DNA of 64,000 nt from an uncultured Pseudomonadota bacterium (GCA_903875225.1 CAIQVJ010000054.1:57521-121520); one strand, 5' to 3'; numbered from the stretch's first letter, positions 34,960 to 44,117 are shown. The notes: generated from the letters alone by a model not told the origin. Made by a program: numbers and translations.

Positions 34960-35640
34960 CTAGCGCGGGCCGCCGGTGCCGCGAGGGCGAGCGGCCTTCC
35001 CGACGGCTTCGAGCAGCTGCTTGCTGCCTGGGAGATCGTTCAGGTCAGGCAGTACGACGATCTCGATGCGGCGGTTCTGGGCGCGTGCGGTCCCGGAGTT
35101 GTTCGGCACCACCGGCTGCGTGTCCCCAAACGTCGCCGCCGAGATGCGGTCCGACGGGAACCCCTGATCCACCATGTACTCGAGGACGGTGACGGCCCGG
35201 GCGGCGCCGAGATGCCAGTTGTCAGGGAACTCGGGCGTGTTGATCGGGTCGTTGTCCGTGTGACCCTCGATCTGGAAGTTCTGCGAGAGGTTGCGCCGCT
35301 TCAACGCGGTGGCCACCTCGGCGATGTTGCGCTTGCCATCGGCGGAGAGCGTGGCGGAGCCCGAGGGGAACAGGACATCTGCGGTCATGCCGATCACGAC
35401 GCGGCCGTCCACGATCTCCACCTCGAGCAACCCGCGGTCGATCAGCGGCTTGAGATCCTCGAGGAGATCCTTCAACGCCTTCAGGCGGGCCTGGGCCTTC
35501 GCCTGCAGGTTGTCGACCCGCGTGCTGAGCTTGGTGTTCTCGTCGACGACCTTCTGGTACTTCGCGGCGGGCACGCAGCCCGACGCCAGCGGCGACAGGA
35601 GGGAAACGCAGAGGAGGGCGGGAGCGAAGGGAAAGCGCAT
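34960..35640 (-). CDS. OmpA-family peptidoglycan-binding lipoprotein
   Basis: The 226-residue protein has a lipoprotein signal (LASGC, about residue 22), a coiled coil (about 30-70) and a C-terminal OmpA/MotB domain with the peptidoglycan-binding pattern (FPSGSATLSADGKRNIAEVA, IEGHTDNDPI, LGAARAVTVLEYM, QNRRIEIVVL). It will tie the outer membrane to the cell wall. ATG 35640 is preceded by GAGGT 7 nt away; the TTG at 35652 is less likely. A TTACACC box at 35658-35664 (minus) may be the -10. The activator gene ends 33 bp upstream. Confidence 0.92.
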   Translation of the reverse strand: MRFPFAPALLCVSLLSPLASGCVPAAKYQKVVDENTKLSTRVDNLQAKAQARLKALKDLLEDLKPLIDRGLLEVEIVDGRVVIGMTADVLFPSGSATLSADGKRNIAEVATALKRRNLSQNFQIEGHTDNDPINTPEFPDNWHLGAARAVTVLEYMVDQGFPSDRISAATFGDTQPVVPNNSGTARAQNRRIEIVVLPDLNDLPGSKQLLEAVGKAARPRGTGGPR

Positions 35641-35673
35641 GATGTACCTCAAACCGCGGTGTAACCCGCCGAA

Positions 35674-37455
35674 CTACTCGCCCATCCGCTCGATGTAGCG
35701 GAAGATCGTTCGCGCATCCACGTCCAGCTCCCGGGCAGTCTGGGCTTTGTTCCAGCCATTTGCGTCAAGCGCCTTGCGGATGTAGTTCATCTTGAACTCT
35801 TCCTCGGCATCCGCAAGAGGGCGGATCGCGGTCGACCGCTCCTTGATCTCGATCCCGAGGTCCTCCGGCCCAAGCTGAACGCGGTCGGTCATGATCACCG
35901 CCTTCTTGATCCGGTTCTCCAGCTCACGGACATTGCCGGGCCAGTAGTAGCTCCGCATCGCGTTCTGGCAGCCGGCGCTGAACGCGCGCGCCTTCGCGCC
36001 GTACTGTTCCGCGTACTTGTTGAGCAGGTACTGCGCGATCTGAACGACGTCGTCCTGGCGCTCGCGCAGGGCGGGGAGGTTCACGGTGACCTCGTTGAGG
36101 CGGTAGAACAGGTCCTCCCGGAAATTGCCCGAGCTGATCTGCTCCGTGAGGTTCTTGTTGGTGGCGGAGACCACCCGGATGTCGATGGGGCGCGTCTTCA
36201 CGTCGCCTACCCGCTCGATCACCCGCTCCTGCAGCACCCGCAGCAGTTTGACCTGCAACGGCATCGGCATCTCCCCGATCTCGTCGAGGAAGATCGTCCC
36301 CCCGTCCGCCGCTTCGAACTTTCCGATCTTGTCCGCCTGGGCGCCGGTGAAGGCGCCACGCTTGTACCCGAACAGCTCGCTCTCCAGCAGATGCTCCGGG
36401 ATCGCACCGCAATTGATCGAGATGAAGGGCTTCGAGGCGCGCCCGGAGAGGCGGTGCACCTCTTTGGCGACGAGCTCCTTCCCCGTGCCCGTCTCCCCCA
36501 GCACCAGCACCGAGAGGTCGGTGGGGGAGACGCGTCGGAGGATCTTGAAGCACTCCTTCATCGGACCGGACGAGCCGATGATGCCGCCCTGGGACGATTT
36601 CTGCAGCTGATCCCGGAGGTTCCGGTTGGTGGTCTGGAGCTCGTTGAGCAGCAGGGCCTGGTGCACGAGCATGGCTGCCTGGCTCGAGAACACCTCGAGC
36701 AGCGCCAGATCCTGCTGGGCGAACAGGTTGCGGACGTTGTCGTTGCCGAGGTACAGCACGCCGAACATCTCGCTCCGCCACTGCAGCGGTACGCACATCA
36801 CGCTGGAGAGGCGCAGGTCCACGACCGAGCGCGCGGAGGCGAACTGAGCGTCGTGCAACGCGTCGGAGACGATGATGGGCTTGCGGTCGGTGAGCACGCG
36901 ATCCACGATGCTGTCGCTCACCCGGGAGAGGTCGAGGGTCTCTCGTCCCACGTTGTGCGAGGCCGCGAGGACCCGTTCTCCTTCCTTGATGGCGATCAAG
37001 AAGCCTTTTTCGGCCCCGGTGATCGCCACGACGGACTCGAGCAGCTTCTGGAAGATCTTCTCGAGGCTGGACTCGGCGGCGAGGTCCCGGCTGAACTCTG
37101 CCAACTTCCGGACGCTGTCCACCTCCGAGAGGGGTGCACCCGCCGTGGCAGGCACCTGCTTCGGCTCCCCCTCCATCAGGGTGAGCCGGAACCGGCCGAT
37201 CACGACCTCGTCACCCACACGCAGATCCGAGGAGCGAGCGCGCACCCCGTTCACGATGAAGGTGGTCGCGCGGTCCACGACCGACAGCGTGAAGTGGTTC
37301 CCCTTGCGCAAGAGGTTGGCGTGCGTCGGTGCCAGCGAAGGATCGAGCAGGTGGACGTCGTTCCCCTCTGCCCTTCCGAGGGTGACGAGCGGTTTCCGCA
37401 AGGGGATGTCGCGGATCTCTTCGCGGACGGGGTCGTGAAGATGCAGGTAGGCCAT
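35674..37455 (-). CDS. FHA-GAF sigma-54-dependent transcription activator
   Basis: The 593-residue activator has an FHA domain that binds phosphothreonine (22-93: LGRAEGNDVHLLDPS), a GAF domain (about 120-290), an AAA+ domain with GETGTGKE, GAFTGA and a FLDEI Walker B, and a C-terminal Fis-type helix-turn-helix. This FHA-GAF-AAA-HTH design is typical of Myxococcota and suggests control by Ser/Thr kinases. It will activate sigma-54 promoters elsewhere. ATG 37455 lacks a ribosome site but has a TAGTCC box 14 nt upstream. Confidence 0.93.
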   Translation of the reverse strand: MAYLHLHDPVREEIRDIPLRKPLVTLGRAEGNDVHLLDPSLAPTHANLLRKGNHFTLSVVDRATTFIVNGVRARSSDLRVGDEVVIGRFRLTLMEGEPKQVPATAGAPLSEVDSVRKLAEFSRDLAAESSLEKIFQKLLESVVAITGAEKGFLIAIKEGERVLAASHNVGRETLDLSRVSDSIVDRVLTDRKPIIVSDALHDAQFASARSVVDLRLSSVMCVPLQWRSEMFGVLYLGNDNVRNLFAQQDLALLEVFSSQAAMLVHQALLLNELQTTNRNLRDQLQKSSQGGIIGSSGPMKECFKILRRVSPTDLSVLVLGETGTGKELVAKEVHRLSGRASKPFISINCGAIPEHLLESELFGYKRGAFTGAQADKIGKFEAADGGTIFLDEIGEMPMPLQVKLLRVLQERVIERVGDVKTRPIDIRVVSATNKNLTEQISSGNFREDLFYRLNEVTVNLPALRERQDDVVQIAQYLLNKYAEQYGAKARAFSAGCQNAMRSYYWPGNVRELENRIKKAVIMTDRVQLGPEDLGIEIKERSTAIRPLADAEEEFKMNYIRKALDANGWNKAQTARELDVDARTIFRYIERMGE

Positions 37456-37463
37456 TCCGGTGA

Positions 37464-37469
37464 GGACTA
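37464..37469 (-). promoter_or_regulatory. -10 box of the FHA activator gene
   Basis: TAGTCC on the minus strand begins 14 nt before ATG 37455; no Shine-Dalgarno sequence lies between. Confidence 0.4.
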
Positions 37470-37505
37470 TCCCGCGGGATCCCCTCATGGGATCCCGCGC
37501 GCGAC

Positions 37506-38327
37506 CTACTCGACGGGCGGCGCCAACACCCCGCCCGGAAACACCGGCCCGGGGTCACACCCGCAGTTGGAGGACGCAGACCAGCAGGCCCGCGCCTCCC
37601 CGCCCGGCTCGGGGGTCAGGAGCACGATCGCATCGTCCGCCCGGACCGCGCCAGGACACACCCAACCATCCCCGAGCGCGAGCACGGCCACGGGGGTGAC
37701 CCGGTGCCCGCGCTCCCAGACGAACGCGAGCGCCTCCCCGTTCGGGGCTGGAGCGGGCTCGTCGGCCTCGGATTCGACTGCCGGGGCAGGTGCGGGGGCA
37801 GGTGCCGGCGCGGGCGGACCCTTCGCATCCGGCTCGCTTGGGCAGGTGTCCAGCATGGGCCTCACGAACTGTGCCTGCCACACGCTCGCCTCGAGGAACG
37901 CGCGCTCGTCCCTGGCGCTCTGGTCGAGCAGCCCGCGCAGTCGGTCAGCCCATCGTTCGTCGACCAACGGGGCAACCGTGGCGGCGGTCCGGGTCGCCTG
38001 AAGCCTGTCTGCTTGCGCATGTGCTGCCTGCGCGGCCTCGCGCCACGCGGCCCCGAAACGCTCGATGCGCCACGCCACGTCCAACCGGGCGGGTTCGCAC
38101 GGGGCCACAAGCCTGGGCTTTCCCTTCTCCCCTGCCACGGGCTGGCCGAGCAAAACCCACCGGGCCTGGAGCCGGGAGGTCGCGGCGCCCACGGCGTCCG
38201 CCTCATCGAGCAGGTTCACCAGGCGCAGCTCCGCCTCCTGGAGCTCGGGGGCCCCCGGCGCGAGATCGGCTGGGCGCACGGCGGCTGCATCCTGGACGAG
38301 GGGCAAGAGCCAGACCAGAAAACACAT
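37506..38327 (-). CDS. Secreted protein with a Pro/Ala linker
   Basis: The 273-residue protein starts with a short uncharged signal (MCFLVWLLPLVQDAAA). A helical region rich in Ala, Arg, Gln and Asp (about 30-170) is followed by a Pro-Ala linker (about 175-200) and a C-terminal domain with a Cys triad (CWSASSNCGCDPG). I recognise no family. A TAGGTT box at 38333-38338 (minus) lies 11 nt before the ATG and no ribosome site is visible. Confidence 0.6.
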   Translation of the reverse strand: MCFLVWLLPLVQDAAAVRPADLAPGAPELQEAELRLVNLLDEADAVGAATSRLQARWVLLGQPVAGEKGKPRLVAPCEPARLDVAWRIERFGAAWREAAQAAHAQADRLQATRTAATVAPLVDERWADRLRGLLDQSARDERAFLEASVWQAQFVRPMLDTCPSEPDAKGPPAPAPAPAPAPAVESEADEPAPAPNGEALAFVWERGHRVTPVAVLALGDGWVCPGAVRADDAIVLLTPEPGGEARACWSASSNCGCDPGPVFPGGVLAPPVE

Positions 38328-38332
38328 GCCGC

Positions 38333-38338
38333 AACCTA
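38333..38338 (-). promoter_or_regulatory. -10 box (TAGGTT) for the 38327 gene
   Basis: TAGGTT, minus strand, 11 nt before ATG 38327; near-exact leaderless spacing. Confidence 0.45.
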
Positions 38339-38366
38339 ACGAGGTAGCCGGGCCCTGGCCGAGGAT

Positions 38367-38990
38367 CTAACGCTTGTGCGGGTTTATCGCCGCGATCTTC
38401 TGTTCGTCGGTGAGGTCGTCCGTGAACTGATCGGGCTCGAAGTCGTCGTCGTCGAGCCGAACCACGGGGATCAGCCGCTCGTTCTGCTGTGCGGGTACCG
38501 CCGGTCCGGTCCCCCCTGCGATCTCCGAGATCTGGCCGAGGGTCCGGAACAGTTGTTGCTGCAGGCTCGACATGACGAGGCGGCGCAGGGCCGCACCCTC
38601 CGCTGTGGGGGAGCGAGCGACGTGCTGCCAGGTCGCACCGTCGAGGACGCGAACCGTGACGACCCCCTCGGCCGTGAGCGTGGCGCTACGGATCGCATCG
38701 TCGATCAGCGACAACTGCCCCACCAGGATCGGCGGGTCGAGGGTCACGATCGGCGCCGGAAACCCCCTCCGGTCGAGGCGGGACACGATCACGCGGCCAG
38801 CCGTGACCACGTAGGCTTCGTCCCCGTAGCTCTTCTCCCTGCAGAGCTGCTGACCCGGGCGGAACACCCGCTCCGGGCAGCGCCCGAGCCAACTGGCCAC
38901 GTGGTGGGGCTCCACCCCGAGGAAGGGGTGCGCCTCGGAGAGGCGGCAGGCAAGGACGAGCAGGTCGGGATCAGGTTCGACGGGATCCAT
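38367..38990 (-). CDS. Cyclic-nucleotide-domain-like protein
   Basis: The 207-residue protein has an N-terminal cNMP-binding-like beta barrel (about 20-140; FRPGQQLCREKSYGDEAYVVTAGRVIV) but the phosphate-binding cassette GE[LI]xxxRA is not clear (GQLSLIDDAIRSA). A helix and an acidic C-terminal tail (DDDDFEPDQFTDD) follow. It overlaps the next upstream gene by 3 bp and the two are coupled. It may sense a ligand other than a cyclic nucleotide. Confidence 0.7.
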   Translation of the reverse strand: MDPVEPDPDLLVLACRLSEAHPFLGVEPHHVASWLGRCPERVFRPGQQLCREKSYGDEAYVVTAGRVIVSRLDRRGFPAPIVTLDPPILVGQLSLIDDAIRSATLTAEGVVTVRVLDGATWQHVARSPTAEGAALRRLVMSSLQQQLFRTLGQISEIAGGTGPAVPAQQNERLIPVVRLDDDDFEPDQFTDDLTDEQKIAAINPHKR

Positions 38991-39664
38991 CACTTCCCTC
39001 CGAGGATGCGAAGCAGGGTCTGGGTGAGCGTCTCGGTGCGCGGCGCCGATGGTTCCCCGGGAGGGGCCAGGCTCTGCCCGCGTGCGCCAGGGGGCGGCAG
39101 CGTGGACCGGGGTGACGGGCTCCCGGGCATGGACTGCGACCGGGCGGCACTGCTGGGCGGCGCCAGGCTGGCGCCGGTTCCGGGCGGCGGCAAGGTCGAT
39201 CGGGTCGCAGAACCTGCTGGCGCCAGCGCCTCCTCGAGGCGCACGTTCGCCGACCGGATGCGCCGGGCCATCGCCGTGAGGATGTGCATCTCGACGGCGA
39301 CCATCGCCTCGTTCTCGCTGATCGCGACGAGGGTGCGGGGGGTGATCCGGAGCAGGTCCGTGTCGACGAGCGCCTTCACCGTTGCGCTGCGCTTCACGCC
39401 GAGGTTCATCAAGCCGGCCTCGCCGACGATCTCCCCGGCGCGGACCTCCCCGATGAGGCGCTGGCCGACGCCGTCTCCGAGGTACACACCCAGCCGCCCC
39501 TGGACGACGAGGAAGGCGTCCTTGGCCACCTGGCCCTCGCGAAACAGGATGTCCCCCCGATGCCGCATCTCCCCGTGACCCGCTGCGACCAGCGCAACCA
39601 GGTCATTGAGCCCGACCCCCTTGAAGATGGGGAACACGCTCAGCCGTGCAGGATGGATGTCCAT
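38990..39664 (-). CDS. Cyclic nucleotide-binding domain protein
   Basis: The 224-residue protein has a cNMP domain at residues 10-130 (FPIFKGVGLNDLVALVAAG, RGDILFREGQVAKDAFLVVQGRLGVYL, and GEIVGEAGLMNLGVKRSATV, where the phosphate-binding cassette is fairly conserved), then a Pro/Ser/Gly-rich low-complexity tail with repeats such as RSTLPPPG. It has no DNA-binding domain, so it is a sensor or regulatory subunit. ATG 39664 has AAGG about 8 nt upstream. Its stop overlaps the start of the following cNMP-like gene. Confidence 0.78.
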   Translation of the reverse strand: MDIHPARLSVFPIFKGVGLNDLVALVAAGHGEMRHRGDILFREGQVAKDAFLVVQGRLGVYLGDGVGQRLIGEVRAGEIVGEAGLMNLGVKRSATVKALVDTDLLRITPRTLVAISENEAMVAVEMHILTAMARRIRSANVRLEEALAPAGSATRSTLPPPGTGASLAPPSSAARSQSMPGSPSPRSTLPPPGARGQSLAPPGEPSAPRTETLTQTLLRILGGK

Positions 39665-39687
39665 GAGCAACCTTCGGATGCCGCCGA

Positions 39688-40584
39688 CTAACGCGGGTTC
39701 TTGGCCGCGGCAGTGTCAAATGGCGGACGACGGTCGCGAACCAGTCCTTCCTGTGCGACTGTAGCGACCAGCGTGCCGTCCTGCCTGAAAAACCTTCCCC
39801 GAACCAACCCTCTCGAGCCGCTCGCCGAGGGACTGTCCACGTCGTAGAGCAGCCATTCGTCGAACCGGAACGGCCGGTGGAACCACATGGCGTGATCGAG
39901 GCTCGCGACCTGCAACCCGGGGGTGATCAGGCTGACGCCGTGCGGCTGGAGCGCAGTGATCAGGAAATTGAAGTCACTCGCGTACGCACACACGTATCGA
40001 TGCACCGCCGGATCGTCGGGCAACGTCCCCTTTGCCCTGTACCACAGCTGGCGCACGGGAGGACGCGGCTTCGGGTCGAGCAGGTTCGACATCTGCACGG
40101 GGCGGATCTCGATGGGACGCTCGGCGAGCGCGATGGAGCGGAAATGGGGCGGGATCCGATCCGAGATGCGTTGTGCGGCCTCCAGCTCGGAGAGCAGCCC
40201 GTCGGGGCCCGGTACGTCGGGCATCACGTCGCCGTGATCGAACCCGACCTCATCGGCCTGGAAGCTGGCTGCCATGGTGAAGATCGGTCGCCCGTTCTGG
40301 ATCGCGACGACCCGTCGCGTCGTGAAGCTCCCGCCATCCCGGATGCAGTCCACGTCGTACACGATGGGCCTGGAGGCGTCCCCCTGCCGCAAGAAGTAGC
40401 TGTGGAACGAATGAACGGCCCGCTCGGGCGGCACCGTCTGCGCAGCAGCCGAGAGCGCCTGTCCGAGCACCTGCCCCCCAAACACCGCGCCCCAGCCCAG
40501 GTCCTGGCTCTGGCCACGAAAGAGGTTCTGTTCGATCCGTTCGAGGCGCAGCAGGTCCAGGAGCTCTGAGAGCATGTTTCGCAT
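39688..40584 (-). CDS. tesB: Acyl-CoA thioesterase II
   Basis: The 298-residue enzyme has two hotdog domains of the TesB type: GQSQDLGWGAVFGGQVLGQALSAA, VHSFHSYFLRQGD and a catalytic Asp/Gln/Thr set with LDHAMWFHRPFRFDEWLLYD. It hydrolyses medium- and long-chain acyl-CoA. A TAGGCC box begins exactly 12 nt before the ATG at 40584 and there is no ribosome site. It ends in front of the cNMP pair and may be in their transcription unit. Confidence 0.93.
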   Translation of the reverse strand: MRNMLSELLDLLRLERIEQNLFRGQSQDLGWGAVFGGQVLGQALSAAAQTVPPERAVHSFHSYFLRQGDASRPIVYDVDCIRDGGSFTTRRVVAIQNGRPIFTMAASFQADEVGFDHGDVMPDVPGPDGLLSELEAAQRISDRIPPHFRSIALAERPIEIRPVQMSNLLDPKPRPPVRQLWYRAKGTLPDDPAVHRYVCAYASDFNFLITALQPHGVSLITPGLQVASLDHAMWFHRPFRFDEWLLYDVDSPSASGSRGLVRGRFFRQDGTLVATVAQEGLVRDRRPPFDTAAAKNPR

Positions 40585-40590
40585 CGTGGT

Positions 40591-40596
40591 GGCCTA
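40591..40596 (-). promoter_or_regulatory. -10 box of tesB, exactly 12 nt before ATG
   Basis: TAGGCC on the minus strand in the context GGGTTAGGCC; leaderless spacing is exact. Confidence 0.5.
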
Positions 40597-40674
40597 ACCC
40601 CCGCCGGCGGCCGTCACGTGGGACCTGCACCGCACGCCCGTTTCGTATTAGTCTCGCCGCCCTTACGAGGCCCC

Positions 40675-41790
40675 ATGCCTGTCGAGATCAAGCCCGTCCA
40701 GCTCCCCGGTGACGCCAGCGCCTTCATCAACGTGTGGTTCGACCTCTACGCGTCGAACCCCAACTGGGTCGCCCCGCTCAAGTTCGAGCGCAAGGACTTC
40801 CTCAACCCAGCCAAGAACCCATACTTCAAGCTGGCGAACATCCAGTGTTTCATGGCCTGGAAGGATGGCAAGCGCGTCGGGACCATCTCGGCGCAGGTGG
40901 ACAAGGGCTACCAGTCCGTCGAAGCCAACGTCGGATTCTTCGGCTTCTTCGAGTTCATCGACGACGAAGCCGTTGCCAGGGGCCTGCTGGACGCCGCGCG
41001 CGACTGGCTGCGCGGGCAGGGCATGGCGCGCATGATGGGCCCATTCAACTTCAACACCAATCACGAATGCGGCCTCCTCGTAGACGCGTTCGACCAGGAC
41101 CCCCTGGTGTTGATGACCTACAACCTTCCCTACTACCCGAAGATGTATGAGCGCCTGGGCCTCACGAAGACCAAGGACCTGTACGCCTATTGGCTGGAGA
41201 ACAACGGGCCGGTCCCCGAGCGTATCGGCAAGTTGGCGGACCGGTTCATGGAGAAGCACCCGGAGATCACGATCCGTGGCTTCAACCCGAAGAACTTCGA
41301 GGCCGAGGTCGCCATGGCCAAGGACATCTACAACGACGCCTGGGCGGACAACTGGGGGTTCGTGAAGCTCACGGACGAGGAGTTCCAGAAGGTGGCGGAG
41401 GGCCTGCGCCCGATGATCGACCCCCGCTATTGCTACGTCGTGGAGCGCAACGGCGCGCCCATCGCCTTCTCCCTCACGCTGCCGGACTACAACCAGGTGG
41501 TCAAACCGATGAAGGGCAGCATCTTCCCCTTCGGCTGGTGGTACTGGCTCACCATGCCCAAGAAGATCAACCAGATCCGGGTGTTCGTGCTCGGCGTGCG
41601 CCGCGAATGGCAGCACCTCGCGATCGGTGCGCCCCTGTACAAGCGCACCTGGGACAACGGGCGCGAGGCCAAGGTGAAGGGCGCAGAGTGCTCGTGGATC
41701 CTCGAGGACAACCACCGCATGCGGGGCGCCCTCGAGAAGATGGGCGCGAAGATCTACAAGACCTACCGCATCTACGGCGGGGATCTGTAG
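40675..41790 (+). CDS. GNAT-fold acyltransferase
   Basis: The 371-residue protein resembles a conserved proteobacterial family of double-GNAT proteins: NPYFKLANIQCFMAWKDGKRVGTISAQVD, GFFEFIDDEAVARGLLDAARDWLRGQG and a C-terminal half with RVFVLGVRREWQHLAIGAPLY. The substrate is not known; members of this family are often linked to lipid metabolism. ATG 40675 has an ACGAGG site 5 nt upstream, and TAGTCT at 40649-40654 is a good -10 box. It stands alone between divergent tesB and a convergent gene. Confidence 0.85.
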   Translation: MPVEIKPVQLPGDASAFINVWFDLYASNPNWVAPLKFERKDFLNPAKNPYFKLANIQCFMAWKDGKRVGTISAQVDKGYQSVEANVGFFGFFEFIDDEAVARGLLDAARDWLRGQGMARMMGPFNFNTNHECGLLVDAFDQDPLVLMTYNLPYYPKMYERLGLTKTKDLYAYWLENNGPVPERIGKLADRFMEKHPEITIRGFNPKNFEAEVAMAKDIYNDAWADNWGFVKLTDEEFQKVAEGLRPMIDPRYCYVVERNGAPIAFSLTLPDYNQVVKPMKGSIFPFGWWYWLTMPKKINQIRVFVLGVRREWQHLAIGAPLYKRTWDNGREAKVKGAECSWILEDNHRMRGALEKMGAKIYKTYRIYGGDL

Positions 41791-41800
41791 GCTCCGGCGG

Positions 41801-42757
41801 CTATGCCGATGGGCGGGGGCGTGCCTTCCACGCCCGAACGAGCTCGAGGTAGTCGACGCGCGGACGCTCGACGTGCGGCGGAGCTTCGGGGGTCTCCGAC
41901 AACGACGCGCTGAGCAGGCCCGCGAGGGGGTGGCCGCCCATCGTGCCCGAGAGGTGCTGCAGTGCCGCGCGGTCGACGAGGCCCCGCCTGAGCAGGGAGC
42001 TGGCGGCCTCGCCGACCTCTCCGACGCTGTACGTCCCTGCGTCGTGCACGCGGCACAATGCGTCTGCCTCCAGCTCTCCGGAGGCCCCGATCACGATCGC
42101 TGCCTCCAGCCAGGTCCGCACCGGTACGACGCGCGGGGACAATGCCTCGAAGCTCCAGCGCTCGACGCCCCGGTCGAGCCGGATGAAGATCCGGTCCACG
42201 GCATCGGCACGGGCAATCTGCTTCTGCGCGGCGAGCGCCGCGACGATCGCGTCCGGGTAGGCGCCGGCCGCCTCCATCAACCGCGAGAGCTCGATGGGCG
42301 CGACGCGACCCGCCACCACATCGGCGTAGACCGAGTAGATCAAGGCGTCCGCCTCGGCGTCGTCCCCGAACAGGATCTCGCGCACCGCGGCGCCCATCCC
42401 GATACGACCCTGCAGGAGCTGCGGCAACTTGTAGCCGAACTGGTCCTTCACCGCCCGGAACCTCCCCTTCCGCAGGCTCCCGAGCGTGTCCTTGAGCACG
42501 AAGTCGTCCCAGCGGATGCCGTCCATCCGCAGCTTCTGCTCCAGCACGGACCGCATCTGCGTGGGCGATCCGGAGAGCAGCACGATCCGGGGGCGCCAGC
42601 CCGGCCGCTCCCGGGCGAGCTCCCGGAGCAGTGCGGTGGCCCCCGGGATCGCGCGCTTGCTCCGCGCAGACTCCACGGCGGATCGAAACAGCCCCCGGAC
42701 GGACTCGAAGTCCGTGTCGAGGTACGTCTTGTCGAGATCCCAGCGATAGACCCTCAT
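41801..42757 (-). CDS. App1-like (DUF2183) HAD-type phosphatase domain protein
   Basis: The 318-residue protein opens with YRWDLDKTYLDT (HAD motif I variant with two Asp) and has the LLSGSP motif II, FVLKDTLG and a Lys-Asp block, typical of DUF2183 phosphatases. Phosphatidate phosphatase activity is known for the yeast App1 relative, but here the target is unknown. A helical C-terminal half (about 150-300) is not recognised. Its ATG follows the ROK-like gene stop with no gap (TAGATG), so both are in one operon. Confidence 0.78.
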   Translation of the reverse strand: MRVYRWDLDKTYLDTDFESVRGLFRSAVESARSKRAIPGATALLRELARERPGWRPRIVLLSGSPTQMRSVLEQKLRMDGIRWDDFVLKDTLGSLRKGRFRAVKDQFGYKLPQLLQGRIGMGAAVREILFGDDAEADALIYSVYADVVAGRVAPIELSRLMEAAGAYPDAIVAALAAQKQIARADAVDRIFIRLDRGVERWSFEALSPRVVPVRTWLEAAIVIGASGELEADALCRVHDAGTYSVGEVGEAASSLLRRGLVDRAALQHLSGTMGGHPLAGLLSASLSETPEAPPHVERPRVDYLELVRAWKARPRPSA

Positions 42758-44050
42758 CTACCTCGACCCCATGCGCTTGTGTCCACGAAGCGACACACCG
42801 AGCCCCGGAGCGGCAGAAGCAGCGATGGCACCATCGAACCCCGGCCGCGACGGGATCGAGAACCGCACGGGACTCCTGGCCGCCACCCCCTGCTGGATGG
42901 CGCGTCCCAGCGCCCCCACGAGCATCGAGCCCCCGCACTCCACCTCGGTGATCCCGGGGAGCACTGCATGAAGCTCCAACACCACGCCGCGCAGGGCTTC
43001 GATGAGCCACTCGACGGTCTCGGTCGCCTCGGGTGCACCCGCACCGAGCATCTCGACGAGCTGGTGTCCGATCGTGCGTGCGTCCATCTGTCGCCCGGTC
43101 AGCGCAGCGAGATGTCCAGATATTCCATAGTTTGAAAGGTAACTCTTCATGGCCCCACGGATGGGGAGATACGTGTGCTGTATCGCACCCGGGCTCACAT
43201 CCACGACGAGACGCCCCATCTCCACGGGTGATACATCTCCGTTTGCATCGATCCAGCATCCCCCGAAGCTGGTGCCGATCTGCAGCCGCACGAGACGCCG
43301 GACCCCCTGCGAGGCGCGCCACCGGCCGAGGTTCACCAGATCGTTGAACATCGACACGGGGCCAACACAGATCCCCTCCCCCACCCGGTGCGCGAACCCG
43401 TCGAAGGACCTCGGTGACTCCACACGCGCCCGCATCACGGTGGAGAGTTCGATCACCTTCCCGGCCACGTCCATCGGGCAGGCCATGCCGATGCCGAGGC
43501 TGTCTGCAGCCTCCCCGTTGGCGACCTCCAGCAACAACTGCCGCGCGCGATGGATCAACGAATCGATGCCGTGCTCTCCGTCGGGCCAGGTGGGGGCGGA
43601 CTGGGCGCGGAGCACCACGCCACCGCGGCTTGCACAGGCCTTCATGCCCGTGCCGCCGAGGTCGAGGCCGAGGGCCAGGCCAGCCGGGAGGAACGGCTCT
43701 GCCACGTCGTCCCGGGCAGGCAGATCGAGCCCAGCACGCGGCGGAGGGGGTGGAGCCTCCCTGCCGAGCGCGATCGGCACGTGGTGTACCTCGCGAAGAG
43801 CCGTCAGACCGGCCTCGAGCAGCCCGGGTTCGACCGGCGCCAACAGGGCGGCAGAGGCGGGGTTCGTGAGCAGGATCGCGTTGTGCAGGCGTGACAGGAC
43901 CGGCCGGATGGACCGGAGGCGGGGAGGCGCGTAGAGATGAAAAGTGCGAACCTCGGCCGAGCCGGACCACCCGGCCGCGAGGTGGAGCGTCCAGGGCACC
44001 GCGGTGGGCTCCTGGCCAAGGTCGGAGAGCGCATCAGCGAGAATCAGCAT
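42758..44050 (-). CDS. ROK-family sugar kinase-like protein
   Basis: The 430-residue protein has an N-terminal extension of about 115 residues, then the ROK/ASKHA core: GLDLGGTGMKACASRGG (phosphate 1), MACPMDVAGKV, the catalytic region FNDLVNLG with the Asp, IGTSFGGCWIDANGD and the adenosine site GGSMLVGALGRA. The CGCxGCxE zinc motif of classical ROK kinases is absent. It may phosphorylate glucose or a related sugar in the glucan locus. A TACCCG box lies exactly 12 nt before ATG 44050, which is why I prefer this start to the upstream ATG at 44140. Confidence 0.78.
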   Translation of the reverse strand: MLILADALSDLGQEPTAVPWTLHLAAGWSGSAEVRTFHLYAPPRLRSIRPVLSRLHNAILLTNPASAALLAPVEPGLLEAGLTALREVHHVPIALGREAPPPPPRAGLDLPARDDVAEPFLPAGLALGLDLGGTGMKACASRGGVVLRAQSAPTWPDGEHGIDSLIHRARQLLLEVANGEAADSLGIGMACPMDVAGKVIELSTVMRARVESPRSFDGFAHRVGEGICVGPVSMFNDLVNLGRWRASQGVRRLVRLQIGTSFGGCWIDANGDVSPVEMGRLVVDVSPGAIQHTYLPIRGAMKSYLSNYGISGHLAALTGRQMDARTIGHQLVEMLGAGAPEATETVEWLIEALRGVVLELHAVLPGITEVECGGSMLVGALGRAIQQGVAARSPVRFSIPSRPGFDGAIAASAAPGLGVSLRGHKRMGSR

Positions 44051-44056
44051 GGGCGC

Positions 44057-44062
44057 CGGGTA
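44057..44062 (-). promoter_or_regulatory. -10 box of the ROK-like gene, exactly 12 nt before ATG
   Basis: TACCCG on the minus strand; leaderless spacing is exact. The divergent glucan gene has its own box at 44118. Confidence 0.45.
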
Positions 44063-44117
44063 GCCCGGATTTCTTGCCTGCGCCCGAATCGAGGCCCGGT
44101 CCGGTACCCCAGGCGGA

